Numbered from the stretch's first letter, positions 8,334 through 16,082 are shown. The stretch is DNA of 64,000 bases from Lachnospiraceae bacterium (GCA_021203305.1 JAJQBK010000058.1:1-64000); one strand, 5' to 3'. The notes: a model not told the origin generated them from the letters alone. A program made the numbers and translations.

Positions 8334-8365
8334 TTTTCAATCCACGCACCTGCGTAGGGTGCGAC
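8334..8365 (-). CRISPR. Solitary type I-C-like CRISPR repeat (no array, no cas genes)
   Basis: Read on the minus strand this 32-bp stretch begins GTCGCACCCTACG and ends GTGCGTGGATTGAAAA. That is the form of type I-C repeats: a GTCGC start, a GCACC/GGTGC stem and a GGATTGAAA(T/A) 3' handle. I find no second copy at the spacing expected of an array (about 65-70 bp) on either side and no cas gene in the window. It lies between two cargo genes of a mobile element and is co-oriented with both. The handle ends about 48 bp before the ATG at 8283. The match to I-C repeats is from memory of the consensus. Confidence 0.7.
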
Positions 8366-8391
8366 GAGGGCAAGCCAGGGGACGGCAAAAT

Positions 8392-8418
8392 CACCGGCAG
8401 GGAGTCCCCCTGCCAGTG
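8392..8418 (-). terminator. Hairpin after the CAP lipoprotein gene
   Basis: Arms CACCGGCAGGG (8392-8402) and CCCTGCCAGTG (8408-8418) form a stem of about 11 bp, followed on the minus strand by a short ATTTT. It starts 9 bp past the stop at 8428. The weak T-run suggests partial termination, so the solitary CRISPR repeat downstream could be transcribed by read-through. Confidence 0.55.
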
Positions 8419-8427
8419 AAATCATTT

Positions 8428-9783
8428 TTACCAATACATCGTATAGGTCTCACCGTGGACAGTACACTGTCTGACTGCATACGACAAGCCGGTTTCTCGA
8501 TCATATCCTACTTCAATCGTTTTATAAGTGCATCCTTCAGCATCAGTTTCATAGTCGTTGTGTACAATAACGACGTTACCTGTTTCCTGTGCCTGCTCGG
8601 CAGCAGTCTGACCGCCGGATGCTTCAATGTCAGCAGCTACGGAAGCCGCATCGTCAGCACTGTATGCTGTGCTGTTTTCATAGATGTAGGCAGTTCCGTC
8701 ATTGTTAGCATATTCGGTACCGGTAGCTTCTCCGGTTGACTCATAGACCGTACCGCTGTTGGCGAAAATCTGTACCCAGATGTACTTACCGCTTGCGGTC
8801 TGTGCCACGCCGATGCCGATGATATCAAAGCTGGAGTTTAAGATGTTGGCTTTGTGGCCTTCGGAGTTCATCCAACCGTCCATGACGCTCTGCGCGGTGC
8901 TGTAGCCTTCAGCGGTGTTTTCGCCTTTGGTGCCGTAGTTGATGCCGTACTCGAAGAGGACATAGCCCCAACTGTTGCCGTCTGGCCTTACGTGGGCTTC
9001 ACCGTTGATAGTGGTGCTGCCGTAGGCTGCCAGTTCATCCGCCCTTGTCTGGGCTGCCGCACAGAGGGTGCTGTCTAAGGTAAGGCTTGCCACGCCGTTC
9101 GCTGACCGGTTCTCGTTCACAAGGTTATAAACCTGTGTCACAAGGTCGGAGGCGCTTGCAGTGGCGGCGGTTGTGGTTGTCGTAGCGGTGGTGCTTGCGG
9201 AGGCTGCCTGCGAGGCTGCTTCTTCGGCGTTTGCCGCCCTGCCCTCGCTCTTACCGTAGGTCAGGTAGTGGTTTAACAGCGCGTCAGTGTCGTAGCCATA
9301 GAGGGCTTTCACGTCGCTGTTATTGTCGGCATAGTAGACGGCGTCGAACACAGTGCCGTCAGAGAGGGTGACAGTGGTCTCGGTGGTTTTACTTTCGGTT
9401 GAAGCGGTTGTTTCCGATGAAGCCATTGTTTCAGCGGCAGTTTCAGTCAAAGTCGCAGTTGTTGCTTTATCACTGATATTTTCGGTTTCTGCTGTATTAT
9501 TACTTATATTATTAGCTGCCTCAGTTGTCTCTTTTGAAGCGGTTTCAGAAGCGACAGTTTTAGAATTTTCCGTTTCGGCCGCAGCATATATATTATATTC
9601 TGTATCCTCTGAAAGTTCATTTTCACTTTCTTCCAAAGAAACTGCCTCAAGATCATCCTCAGATTCGCTCTCTTCTTCTATTTCTATCTGTTCGACTAAA
9701 TTTGTACTACTCTCATCCCCACATCCAATCATAGACACAGCCATTGCCGCACAGGTCATCCAAACAAGCATTTGTTTCTTCAT
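8428..9783 (-). CDS. CAP (SCP/PR1)-domain lipoprotein with one YYA-PDV-EGR module
   Basis: Surface lipoprotein of about 451 residues. The ATG at 9783, with an AAAGGATGGGG leader, is preferred over the upstream in-frame ATG at 9807. The N-terminus MKKQMLVW leads into a short hydrophobic stretch and a lipobox-like SMIGC, so acylation at that Cys is expected. A long Glu/Ser/Thr-rich low-complexity stretch follows, then one module with FDAVYYADNNSDV and a closing YGKSEGR. The CAP domain follows with VNENRSANG, GENTAEGY and WMNSEGHKANIL; His in EAHVR and in SEGHK and Glu in GENTA fit the CAP cavity residues. CAP proteins in Firmicutes are secreted and mostly of unknown function. The gene is controlled from the operator region at 9924-9963. 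Confidence 0.85.
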   Translation of the reverse strand: MKKQMLVWMTCAAMAVSMIGCGDESSTNLVEQIEIEEESESEDDLEAVSLEESENELSEDTEYNIYAAAETENSKTVASETASKETTEAANNISNNTAETENISDKATTATLTETAAETMASSETTASTESKTTETTVTLSDGTVFDAVYYADNNSDVKALYGYDTDALLNHYLTYGKSEGRAANAEEAASQAASASTTATTTTTAATASASDLVTQVYNLVNENRSANGVASLTLDSTLCAAAQTRADELAAYGSTTINGEAHVRPDGNSWGYVLFEYGINYGTKGENTAEGYSTAQSVMDGWMNSEGHKANILNSSFDIIGIGVAQTASGKYIWVQIFANSGTVYESTGEATGTEYANNDGTAYIYENSTAYSADDAASVAADIEASGGQTAAEQAQETGNVVIVHNDYETDAEGCTYKTIEVGYDRETGLSYAVRQCTVHGETYTMYW

Positions 9784-9923
9784 ATAGAACCCCATCCTTT
9801 CTATCAAAAAGTAATTTGTTTCAAATCCCGTCAGATGTCGTCAGGTTTTACTTCTGTATGATAAACCCGTACCCCCCCCTGTCAAGATTCGCGTTTATCA
9901 TTTCTCATTGAAAAAATTAATTT

Positions 9924-9963
9924 CCTATTAAGAATAGGTCAAAATCACCCTATTGTCAATAGG
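9924..9963. promoter_or_regulatory. Twin CCTATT-n3-AATAGG operators in a divergent promoter
   Basis: Two dyads of identical form, CCTATTaagAATAGG (9924-9938) and CCTATTgtcAATAGG (9949-9963), lie 25 bp apart and are each followed by TCAA. On the minus strand the second contains a TTGACA -35 (forward 9954-9959). With 17 bp of spacing, TATTCT (forward 9931-9936) falls in the first dyad, giving a promoter for the CAP lipoprotein. On the plus strand TTGTCA (9953-9958) and TAATTT (9975-9980) could serve the XRE gene at 10015. The best candidate ligand is that XRE protein, acting as repressor of both genes. Confidence 0.7.
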
Positions 9964-10014
9964 TCAATCTGCCATAATTTTCCCACATAATCATGAAAGG
10001 AAACATAGATAATT

Positions 10015-10242
10015 ATGAGCCGATTATCAGACCTAAGAAAAGAGCGAGGATACACACAGATTAAAATGCAGATGTTGACAGGAATCGATCAGAGCGACTA
10101 CTCTAAACTTGAAAAAGGAAGAAGGTATTACACTTTTGAACAATGCCGCAAAATCGCCATTGCTCTAAACACCAGCATGGACTATCTGGCCGGACTGACA
10201 GACGTGAAAGAACCTTACCCACGCAAAAGCGCTAACCAATAA
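10015..10242 (+). CDS. XRE-family transcriptional regulator
   Basis: Small DNA-binding protein of 75 residues consisting almost entirely of one helix-turn-helix of the Cro/C1 type: RLSDLRKERGYTQ, then a recognition helix around DQSDYSKLEKG (about 26-36) and IAIALNTSMDYLAG. The start follows AAAGGAAACATAG. It is divergent from the CAP lipoprotein gene, and the shared intergenic region holds twin palindromic operators, so it probably represses itself and the cargo operon. Its position as the last gene before the right att site is common for regulators of integrative elements. Confidence 0.9.
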   Translation: MSRLSDLRKERGYTQIKMQMLTGIDQSDYSKLEKGRRYYTFEQCRKIAIALNTSMDYLAGLTDVKEPYPRKSANQ

Positions 10243-10260
10243 CATTTTACAGACAAAACA

Positions 10261-10291
10261 GTGCCATAAATCCAAACCGGACTTATGGCAC
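10261..10291 (+). terminator. Intrinsic terminator after the XRE gene
   Basis: Arms GTGCCATAA (10261-10269) and TTATGGCAC (10283-10291) are followed by TTCCTTTTG. The hairpin lies 18 bp past the XRE stop. Confidence 0.7.
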
Positions 10292-10386
10292 TTCCTTTTG
10301 CTGTTCACAATATTTGATAGAAAAAGTTTACCTTTATCGGGACTTGTACAAGCCTCTCCTTTCTTCGCAATTTGTTTCATTTCATA

Positions 10387-10405
10387 AAGGTAATCAAAGG
10401 TAATC
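10387..10405. repeat. Right arm-type integrase sites, two AAGGTAATC repeats
   Basis: AAGGTAATC at 10387-10395 and 10397-10405, in the same orientation as the three copies near the left end and 64 bp from the right att core. Together they define both arms of the putative integrase complex. Confidence 0.7.
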
Positions 10406-10468
10406 AAGAAAAACTCCCTTTTTCAACTTCCAAAACCTTCAAAAAACCCTTATTTTGCAAAGAAAAAA

Positions 10469-10503
10469 TCGGGGTAACAGGATTCGAACCTGCGACCTCA
10501 CGG
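10469..10503. repeat. att core, right copy, within tRNA-Pro
   Basis: Exact 35-bp match to 1526-1560. Identity stops at the anticodon arm boundary, as is usual for integrases that target the T-arm half of a tRNA gene. Confidence 0.92.
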
Positions 10504-10543
10504 CCCCCAGCCGTGCGCTCTAGCCAAGCTGAGCCATACCCCG
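10469..10543 (-). tRNA. tRNA-Pro (anticodon GGG)
   Basis: Complete 75-nt cloverleaf on the minus strand. Acceptor CGGGGTA pairs with TACCCCG, discriminator A; the D arm is GCTC/GAGC; the anticodon stem is CACGG/CCGTG with loop CTGGGGG giving GGG; the T arm is GCAGG/CCTGT with TTCGAAT. No CCA is encoded. Its 3' 35 nt are the integration target and remain intact because the element brings the same sequence. Confidence 0.95.
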
Positions 10544-10618
10544 ATGCAAGTGATACTATAACATACTTTTTTTAAAAATGCACTATCTTTTTTTAAAAAA
10601 GGAAAAATTTTTCCACCT

Positions 10619-10646
10619 GGCCGGATACTCTTTGGAGCATCCGGCC
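10619..10646 (-). terminator. Terminator of the GH35 operon
   Basis: Arms GGCCGGAT (10619-10626) and ATCCGGCC (10639-10646), with a further CTC/GAG pairing inside. On the minus strand a T-rich stretch follows about 12 bp later. It lies 30 bp past the beta-galactosidase stop. Confidence 0.7.
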
Positions 10647-10675
10647 GCACAACTGGAAATTTTTTTCATCGCCGC

Positions 10676-12424
10676 TCACCCAAGCTCCGGCTCATCGCGC
10701 AGGGAAATATGATCCGCCGCTTTCCCCTCCGTCTCAAAGAGAATAAGCTGATTCTCCCCCTTCTTCAACAACGGCGCGGGGATATAAAGCCGCTTCTGGG
10801 GGCCGATCTCCCAGAAACGCCCCAGATTGAAGCCATTTAAGAAGGCGCAGCCCTTGCCCCAGCCGGTAAAGTCCAGGAAGGTGTCGCCGGCCTCCTCCAC
10901 CGTGAATGAGAATTCATAGAAGGCCGGTTCGCCCTCCGTGAAACCTCTCGTGAAATCCAGCTTCTCCACGTTGTCCAGCGGCAGACAGTAATGCGTCCAT
11001 CCGCTGTGCATGTGGAAGTTCACCTGTACGCCCTGGTCAATGCCCTTGCGCTGCTTTTCCAGATAAGGGCCGTAATTGACCCTGCCCATATTTTCCATCA
11101 GAATATCCAGGGAGGCGCCTTGCTCCATGGGCGCGTTCACCTCATGCTCCTCACAAAGCTCCCTGTCGTAAAGGGTCAGTACCTTCTCCCGGTTCACAAA
11201 AACCAGGGCCCGGTCATTGGCTCCCCACAGACGCAGGCTTTTCAGCTCCGGCTCCGTGTCCAGTAAGGTGTGGTATAAAATATAGCCGTAATTCTGGCCC
11301 AGCTGCTCCATACTTTTCGTGTACGGACACTCCACCGGCACGCTGATGTCCGGCAGCGCCTCAAACAGGCCGACTCTGCGCCCCACTGTGAGATTCCCGT
11401 AGCTTTTCCGCCTGATTTCCGTGGAAAAATTTACCTGGGGAAGCGGCGCGTATCTGCCGATGATCTCCCGAAAACGGCGGTATTTCTCCGTGATCCGCCC
11501 ATCCTCCGACAGGGGCGCGCCGTAATCGTAGGAGGTTACGTCCGGCGTCAGCTGGTCGTAATAATTAGAGCCGTTCATAAAACCGAAATTGGTGCCGCCG
11601 TGGAACATATAAAAGCTGAGATTTCCCTTTGAGAGCAGTACATCCAGGTTCTCCGCCCCGACTTCAAGATCACCTGTCTTATGATCGCCGCTGCCCCAAT
11701 AGTCAAACCAGCCAATCCAGAATTCCATGCACATCAGCGGACCGCCGTCCGTATATTCCGACAATACCTGAAAGCGCTCCTCCGCGTGGGAACCGCCGTT
11801 GACGGTGGGATATATATTTTCCACCCCGCTGCCGTTAAAGCACTCCCGCCTGCCGCCGTCGGAGGAAACCAGCGGCACGTCGATGCCGCCTTTCACCATC
11901 ATATCCGCCAGCGCCCTCACATAGTTCCTGTCATTAGAATAGGAGCCATACTCATTCTCCACCTGCATCATGATCACCGGTCCTCCCTGAGTGATCTGCA
12001 ACGGCTTTAATATAGGAAGAAGCACCTCATAATATTCCCGCACATGCCACAAAAATGGCTCATAGCTCACCCGCAGCTTCATGCCCTCCTCGGCCAGAAG
12101 CCAGGCCGGCAGGCCGCCAAATTCCCACTCCGCGCAGATATAGGGCGACGGCCGCAGAATCACATACAGCCCCAGCTCCTGAGCCAGCCTGACAAAGGCC
12201 GCCACATCCGCCATCCCCGAAAAAACAAACTGTCCCTTCTTCGGCTCGTGCACATTCCAGGCCACATAGGTCTCCACCGTATTGCAGCCCATGGCCTTCA
12301 GCTTCTCCAGCCTGTCCCGCCAGTACTCCGGCACCACCCGGAAATAATGAATCGCCCCGGAAATCACCTGAAAGGGTGCGCCGTTCAGGTAAAAATACTT
12401 TTCTCTGATCTCAAATCTGCCCAT
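10676..12424 (-). CDS. Glycoside hydrolase family 35 beta-galactosidase
   Basis: Retaining beta-galactosidase of 582 residues that removes terminal galactose from oligosaccharides; no signal peptide, so it is cytoplasmic. The N-terminal TIM barrel opens with FEIREKYFYLNGAPFQVISG and IHYFRVVPEYWRDRL. The acid/base Glu is in MMQVENEYGSY and the nucleophile Glu is likely in MCMEFWIGWFDYWG. C-terminal beta-sandwich domains follow with GWGKGCAFLNGFNLGRFW. The ATG at 12424 has GGGGAGA upstream; an in-frame TTG at 12445 has none. It starts 13 bp after the preceding ABC subunit ends, as the last gene of the WYL-ABC-ABC-GH35 operon. That suggests the exporter or its regulator responds to galactosides, but this is inference. 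Confidence 0.93.
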   Translation of the reverse strand: MGRFEIREKYFYLNGAPFQVISGAIHYFRVVPEYWRDRLEKLKAMGCNTVETYVAWNVHEPKKGQFVFSGMADVAAFVRLAQELGLYVILRPSPYICAEWEFGGLPAWLLAEEGMKLRVSYEPFLWHVREYYEVLLPILKPLQITQGGPVIMMQVENEYGSYSNDRNYVRALADMMVKGGIDVPLVSSDGGRRECFNGSGVENIYPTVNGGSHAEERFQVLSEYTDGGPLMCMEFWIGWFDYWGSGDHKTGDLEVGAENLDVLLSKGNLSFYMFHGGTNFGFMNGSNYYDQLTPDVTSYDYGAPLSEDGRITEKYRRFREIIGRYAPLPQVNFSTEIRRKSYGNLTVGRRVGLFEALPDISVPVECPYTKSMEQLGQNYGYILYHTLLDTEPELKSLRLWGANDRALVFVNREKVLTLYDRELCEEHEVNAPMEQGASLDILMENMGRVNYGPYLEKQRKGIDQGVQVNFHMHSGWTHYCLPLDNVEKLDFTRGFTEGEPAFYEFSFTVEEAGDTFLDFTGWGKGCAFLNGFNLGRFWEIGPQKRLYIPAPLLKKGENQLILFETEGKAADHISLRDEPELG

Positions 12425-12437
12425 TTTTCTCCCCGTG

Positions 12438-14222
12438 TTACTCAAACTGGCTGGCGTATAATTTATAATACAGCCCCCTCTTTTCCATCAGCTCCTCATG
12501 AGTCCCCTGCTCCATCACATCCCCGTGATCCAGCACCAGAATATCGTCCGCGTTCTGAATGGTGGACAGCCGGTGCGCGATGACAAAGCAGGTCTTCCCC
12601 TTCATCAGGTTGCGCATGGCCTTCTGCACCTCCCTCTCCGTGTTGGTATCCACGTTACTGGTAGCCTCGTCCAGAATCAGCATACTGGTATCATACAGCA
12701 TGGCCCGGGCAATCGTCAACAGCTGCTTCTGTCCCTTGCTGATATTTCCGCCGTCCTCACTGATGACCGTCTTATAGCCCCTGGGAAGGCTCATGATATA
12801 ATTGTGGATTCTGGCCGCCTTCGCCGCCGCCACCACCTCGTCCATGGTGGCGTTCTCCTTACCGTAGGCGATATTGTCGTAAATCGTACCGCGGAATACC
12901 CAGGTGTCCTGCAGCACCATGGCATAGCTTCTGCGCAGACTGTCGCGCTTCACCTGGCGGATCTCATTTCCGTCCACATAGATGGCGCCATCGTCCACAT
13001 CATAAAAGCGCATCAGCAGATTGATGATCGTGGTCTTGCCCGCGCCGGTGGCTCCCACAATGGCGATGGTCTGCCCGGCCCCCGCCTTCAGGCACAGATC
13101 GTGAATGATGGTCTTTCCCGGCAGATAGCCGAAGGCCACATGGTCCGCCTCCACATCCCCGGCCACCTCTTTTTCCTTTAATTCTACGGCGCCGTAAATA
13201 TCCTCAACCTCCTCCGGCTGATCCAGCAGACGGAAGACCCTCTCCGCCGCGGACAGCGCCGAGAAAATTTCATTCATGATATTGGCGATCTCATTGATGG
13301 GGCCTGAAAATTTGCGGGAATACAGCACAAAGCTGGAAATGCTCCCCAGGTCCACAATGCCGAACGCGTAATACAGCGCTCCCACCAGACCGATCAGGGA
13401 CAAGCCCAGATTGCTGATAAATCCCACCGTCGGCCCCGTCGTCACACCCAGGCCGTCCGCCGCGCAGTAGGCGTCCGCCGCCTCATGGTTCACCTGGCTG
13501 AACTGATCGCAGACCCCGTCCTCGTAGGCGTAAGCCACAATCGTCTTCTGCCCGCTGAACATCTCCTCCACGAAGCCGTTCATGGTACCGTAGGCCGCGC
13601 TGCGTCTGGAATACAGGGGCCTGGTTCTTTTCGACATCCGCCTGGTAAACCAGATGGACAGCGGAATGGTGATCAGCATACAGCACACCAGCGGCGGTGA
13701 AATATATACCATCATGACAAAGGAGCCCACCACCGTCACAATGCTGGTCAGAATCTGCACGACATCCGTGGACAGGCTGGTGCTGACCACATCCACATCG
13801 TAGCTGACCCGGCTGATAATATCGCCGGCCTGATTGCGGTCAAAATAATTGACGGGCAGCTTCATCAGCTTGTCAAACACGTCGTTTCTCATCATCTTCG
13901 CCACCTGGCGGCTGACCCGCATCATCAGCAGATTCACGATCAGGCTTAAAATATTGCTGCCCACGTAGACGATCAGCATCCATCTGGCGTAATACCAGAC
14001 CAGGTCAAAATCCACCTGCCCCTCGCCGGCCGCGGCGGCGTTGATCGCCTGCCCCGCGAAATTCGGCCCCAGCAGGTTGCCGGCGTTGCTGATCATCGCG
14101 CAGACGCACAGAAACGCCACCGCGTATTTATAAGATCTCATATAGCTGAGAATCCGCAGAAGCGTCCCCTTGGCGTCCTTTGGTTTCTCCTTTTTTCCTC
14201 CACGGTCTCCCTTTCCAGGCAT
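12438..14222 (-). CDS. ABC exporter subunit (consensus half-site) with altered signature
   Basis: Half-transporter of 594 residues: a six-helix transmembrane domain (about 30-320) then an ATPase domain with Walker A VGATGAGKTT (389-398), a signature reading NISKGQKQ instead of LSGGQ (493-500), Walker B MLILDEATS with catalytic Glu 519, and the H-loop IAHRLST. The partner at 14235-16037 has the reverse pattern: canonical LSGGQ but Asp in place of the Walker B Glu. The two together make the asymmetric active/degenerate site pair of heterodimeric exporters such as BmrC/BmrD and TM287/288. GGGGGGA precedes the start, 12 bp after the partner gene. Likely role: export of a drug, lipid or peptide; the substrate is not evident. 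Confidence 0.93.
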   Translation of the reverse strand: MPGKGDRGGKKEKPKDAKGTLLRILSYMRSYKYAVAFLCVCAMISNAGNLLGPNFAGQAINAAAAGEGQVDFDLVWYYARWMLIVYVGSNILSLIVNLLMMRVSRQVAKMMRNDVFDKLMKLPVNYFDRNQAGDIISRVSYDVDVVSTSLSTDVVQILTSIVTVVGSFVMMVYISPPLVCCMLITIPLSIWFTRRMSKRTRPLYSRRSAAYGTMNGFVEEMFSGQKTIVAYAYEDGVCDQFSQVNHEAADAYCAADGLGVTTGPTVGFISNLGLSLIGLVGALYYAFGIVDLGSISSFVLYSRKFSGPINEIANIMNEIFSALSAAERVFRLLDQPEEVEDIYGAVELKEKEVAGDVEADHVAFGYLPGKTIIHDLCLKAGAGQTIAIVGATGAGKTTIINLLMRFYDVDDGAIYVDGNEIRQVKRDSLRRSYAMVLQDTWVFRGTIYDNIAYGKENATMDEVVAAAKAARIHNYIMSLPRGYKTVISEDGGNISKGQKQLLTIARAMLYDTSMLILDEATSNVDTNTEREVQKAMRNLMKGKTCFVIAHRLSTIQNADDILVLDHGDVMEQGTHEELMEKRGLYYKLYASQFE

Positions 14223-14234
14223 AACAATCCCCCC

Positions 14235-16037
14235 TTATCCCGCGATCGCGCCCATCTGGACGGTATAGATTTCTTTGTAAACCGGGCAGCTCCTCATCAG
14301 CTCCTCGTGGGTTCCGTATCCGATACAGCGCCCGGAATCCATCACCATGATATGGCTCATCCCCATGATGGAGCTGACGCGCTGCGCCACCATGATCGTG
14401 GTGGAATTGCTGTGCTTCTCAAAGATTGCCTTCCTGAGAGCCGCGTCCGTCTTATAATCCAGCGCGCTGGAGGAATCATCCAAAATCAGAATATCCGGAT
14501 TCGCCGCCAGAGAGCGTGAAATCAGCACACGCTGCTTCTGCCCGCCGGAGAGGTTCGCTCCCTTGATATCCGCCATATGATCCAGCCCGTCCTCCAGCCC
14601 ATCGATAAATTCCGCCGCCATGGCGTCCACCGTGGCCTGATGAATCTCCTCATCGGTGACAGACCTGCCGAAGGAAATATTATTGCGCAGGGTATCCTGG
14701 AAAATCTGGTCATTCTGGAACACCACGCCGAATTTGCCCCGCAGCTCGTCCATCTCATAGGTCCGCACATCCCTGCCGTCGATATACACGCCGCCGTCCT
14801 CCACATCATAAAAGCGCATCAGCAGATTGACAATGGTGGTCTTGCCGCAGCCGGTGGGGCCGATGATCCCCAGGGATTCTCCTTTTTTAATTTTAAAATC
14901 AATATCGTAGAGGCACTGCTCCTGCTCGCCGCCCAGAAAGCCGTCCTCCTCAGACGCTGCCTCTGCGGCGTCCTTTTTCTTTCCCTCCACACTGAGCATA
15001 TTGTGGGGATACTTGAAGTTCACATTTTTAAATACAATATAGGCGTCGTGAGCCTCCGGAACGTCCGTCTCCTCCACGGATAAAATCCTCTGGTCCACAT
15101 CGCTCTCCAGCACCAGATCGATACGGTCAGCGGAAGCGCTGGCCTTGCTGATCATCATGAAAATCCGGTTGATGGTCATAATGCTCTGCAAAATCAGATT
15201 AAAATAAGTGAGAAAAGCCAGAATCACACCAGGCTTCATGGCGCCGCTGTTGACCCGGACCGCCCCCACATAAACCACCAGAGTCAGCCCGACATTCAGG
15301 CAAAGCTGCATGAATGGCCCGGGAATGGCCATGACCGTGCTGGCTTTGACGTCGCTGGCGGTCATCCTGTCATTATATCTGTGGAAGCGCCCGCTCTCAT
15401 AATCCATCCTGCACAGAGCCTTGACCACCCGGATGCCGGTGATATTTTCCCGCATGACGCGCACCACGTCGTCCAGATTCTCCTGTACCCTGTGATACAG
15501 GGGAATGCCCCGGCTGGAGGCCGTCAGAATCACCACCGCCAGAAGGGGCAGCATAACGCAGAGAATGCCGCTGAGCACCGGGTCCATGGTCATGGTCACA
15601 ATGATGCCGCCCACCAGCATGATCGGCGCTCTGACACAGAGCGTCTGAAAGCTCTGGGCAAAGGACTGCACGTTATAGCTGTCCGAGGTCATCCGGCTGG
15701 TCAGGCTGGGCAGGCCGAAGGCGTCGAACTGGGCGCCGCTTAAGTGCATGGTCTTATTGAAAAGATCCCGCCTCACGTCATAGGATATCTTATGGGCGTT
15801 TTCGACCGCGAGGCGGTTGGCGTTGATATTGAACTGCCAGCACAGAAAAGCCACAAAAATCATAATACAGCCCCAGAGGATAATCCGGAAGGTTTCCCCC
15901 AGAGGCACCACCTCATCGATCAGATACTCCAGCACATAGGGAATCATCAGCTCCGCCACAGTGCCGATCAGCTTGAGTGCCATGACAAACATGACAGGTT
16001 TTATGTACTTTCCCATATATCGAAAAATCAGTCTCAT
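14235..16037 (-). CDS. ABC exporter subunit (degenerate half-site partner)
   Basis: Half-transporter of 600 residues with an N-terminal transmembrane domain starting MRLIFRYMGKYIKP and a C-terminal ATPase domain: Walker A GIIGPTGCGKTT, signature NLSGGQKQR, Walker B ILILDDSSSALD. The second acidic residue is Asp, not Glu, marking the non-catalytic nucleotide site. A charged insertion (about 345-375, with KKKDAAEAASEEDG) sits between the two domains. The start has AGGAAAG upstream. It is first of the pair and lies 124 bp downstream of the WYL regulator, across a short tandem repeat. It functions with the next subunit as a heterodimer. Confidence 0.93.
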   Translation of the reverse strand: MRLIFRYMGKYIKPVMFVMALKLIGTVAELMIPYVLEYLIDEVVPLGETFRIILWGCIMIFVAFLCWQFNINANRLAVENAHKISYDVRRDLFNKTMHLSGAQFDAFGLPSLTSRMTSDSYNVQSFAQSFQTLCVRAPIMLVGGIIVTMTMDPVLSGILCVMLPLLAVVILTASSRGIPLYHRVQENLDDVVRVMRENITGIRVVKALCRMDYESGRFHRYNDRMTASDVKASTVMAIPGPFMQLCLNVGLTLVVYVGAVRVNSGAMKPGVILAFLTYFNLILQSIMTINRIFMMISKASASADRIDLVLESDVDQRILSVEETDVPEAHDAYIVFKNVNFKYPHNMLSVEGKKKDAAEAASEEDGFLGGEQEQCLYDIDFKIKKGESLGIIGPTGCGKTTIVNLLMRFYDVEDGGVYIDGRDVRTYEMDELRGKFGVVFQNDQIFQDTLRNNISFGRSVTDEEIHQATVDAMAAEFIDGLEDGLDHMADIKGANLSGGQKQRVLISRSLAANPDILILDDSSSALDYKTDAALRKAIFEKHSNSTTIMVAQRVSSIMGMSHIMVMDSGRCIGYGTHEELMRSCPVYKEIYTVQMGAIAG

Positions 16038-16082
16038 ATTTCTTTCCTCACTTCATTCAGACGAGCTATTTCTCCGCGATTC

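Larger units (their letters stand above)
1526..10503. mobile_element. Integrative mobilizable element inserted at tRNA-Pro(GGG)
   Basis: The 3'-terminal 35 bp of the tRNA-Pro gene at 10469-10503 is repeated exactly at 1526-1560, the hallmark of integrase-mediated insertion at a tRNA 3' end. Between the copies lie an integrase, an HUH/SF3 Rep protein, an FtsK-like coupling protein, a DUF961-like protein, cargo genes and an XRE regulator. The DNA is visibly more AT-rich than the flanking purine and clp genes. AAGGTAATC arm repeats occur at both ends. No VirB4-, VirB6- or CwlT-type mating-channel genes are present, so transfer would need a helper element. That makes it an IME rather than a complete ICE. 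Confidence 0.85.

Noticed and set aside
8280-8430. A full CRISPR array around the solitary repeat
   Set aside because: No second copy of the repeat was found at the expected spacing on either side; only one unit is present.
9353-9787. A Val/Ser-rich protein on the plus strand opposite the lipoprotein
   Set aside because: It is the complement of a Glu/Thr/Ala low-complexity stretch and has no start signals.
1526-10503. A complete conjugative element (ICE)
   Set aside because: No VirB4-, VirB6- or CwlT-like genes are present; only integration, Rep and coupling functions.
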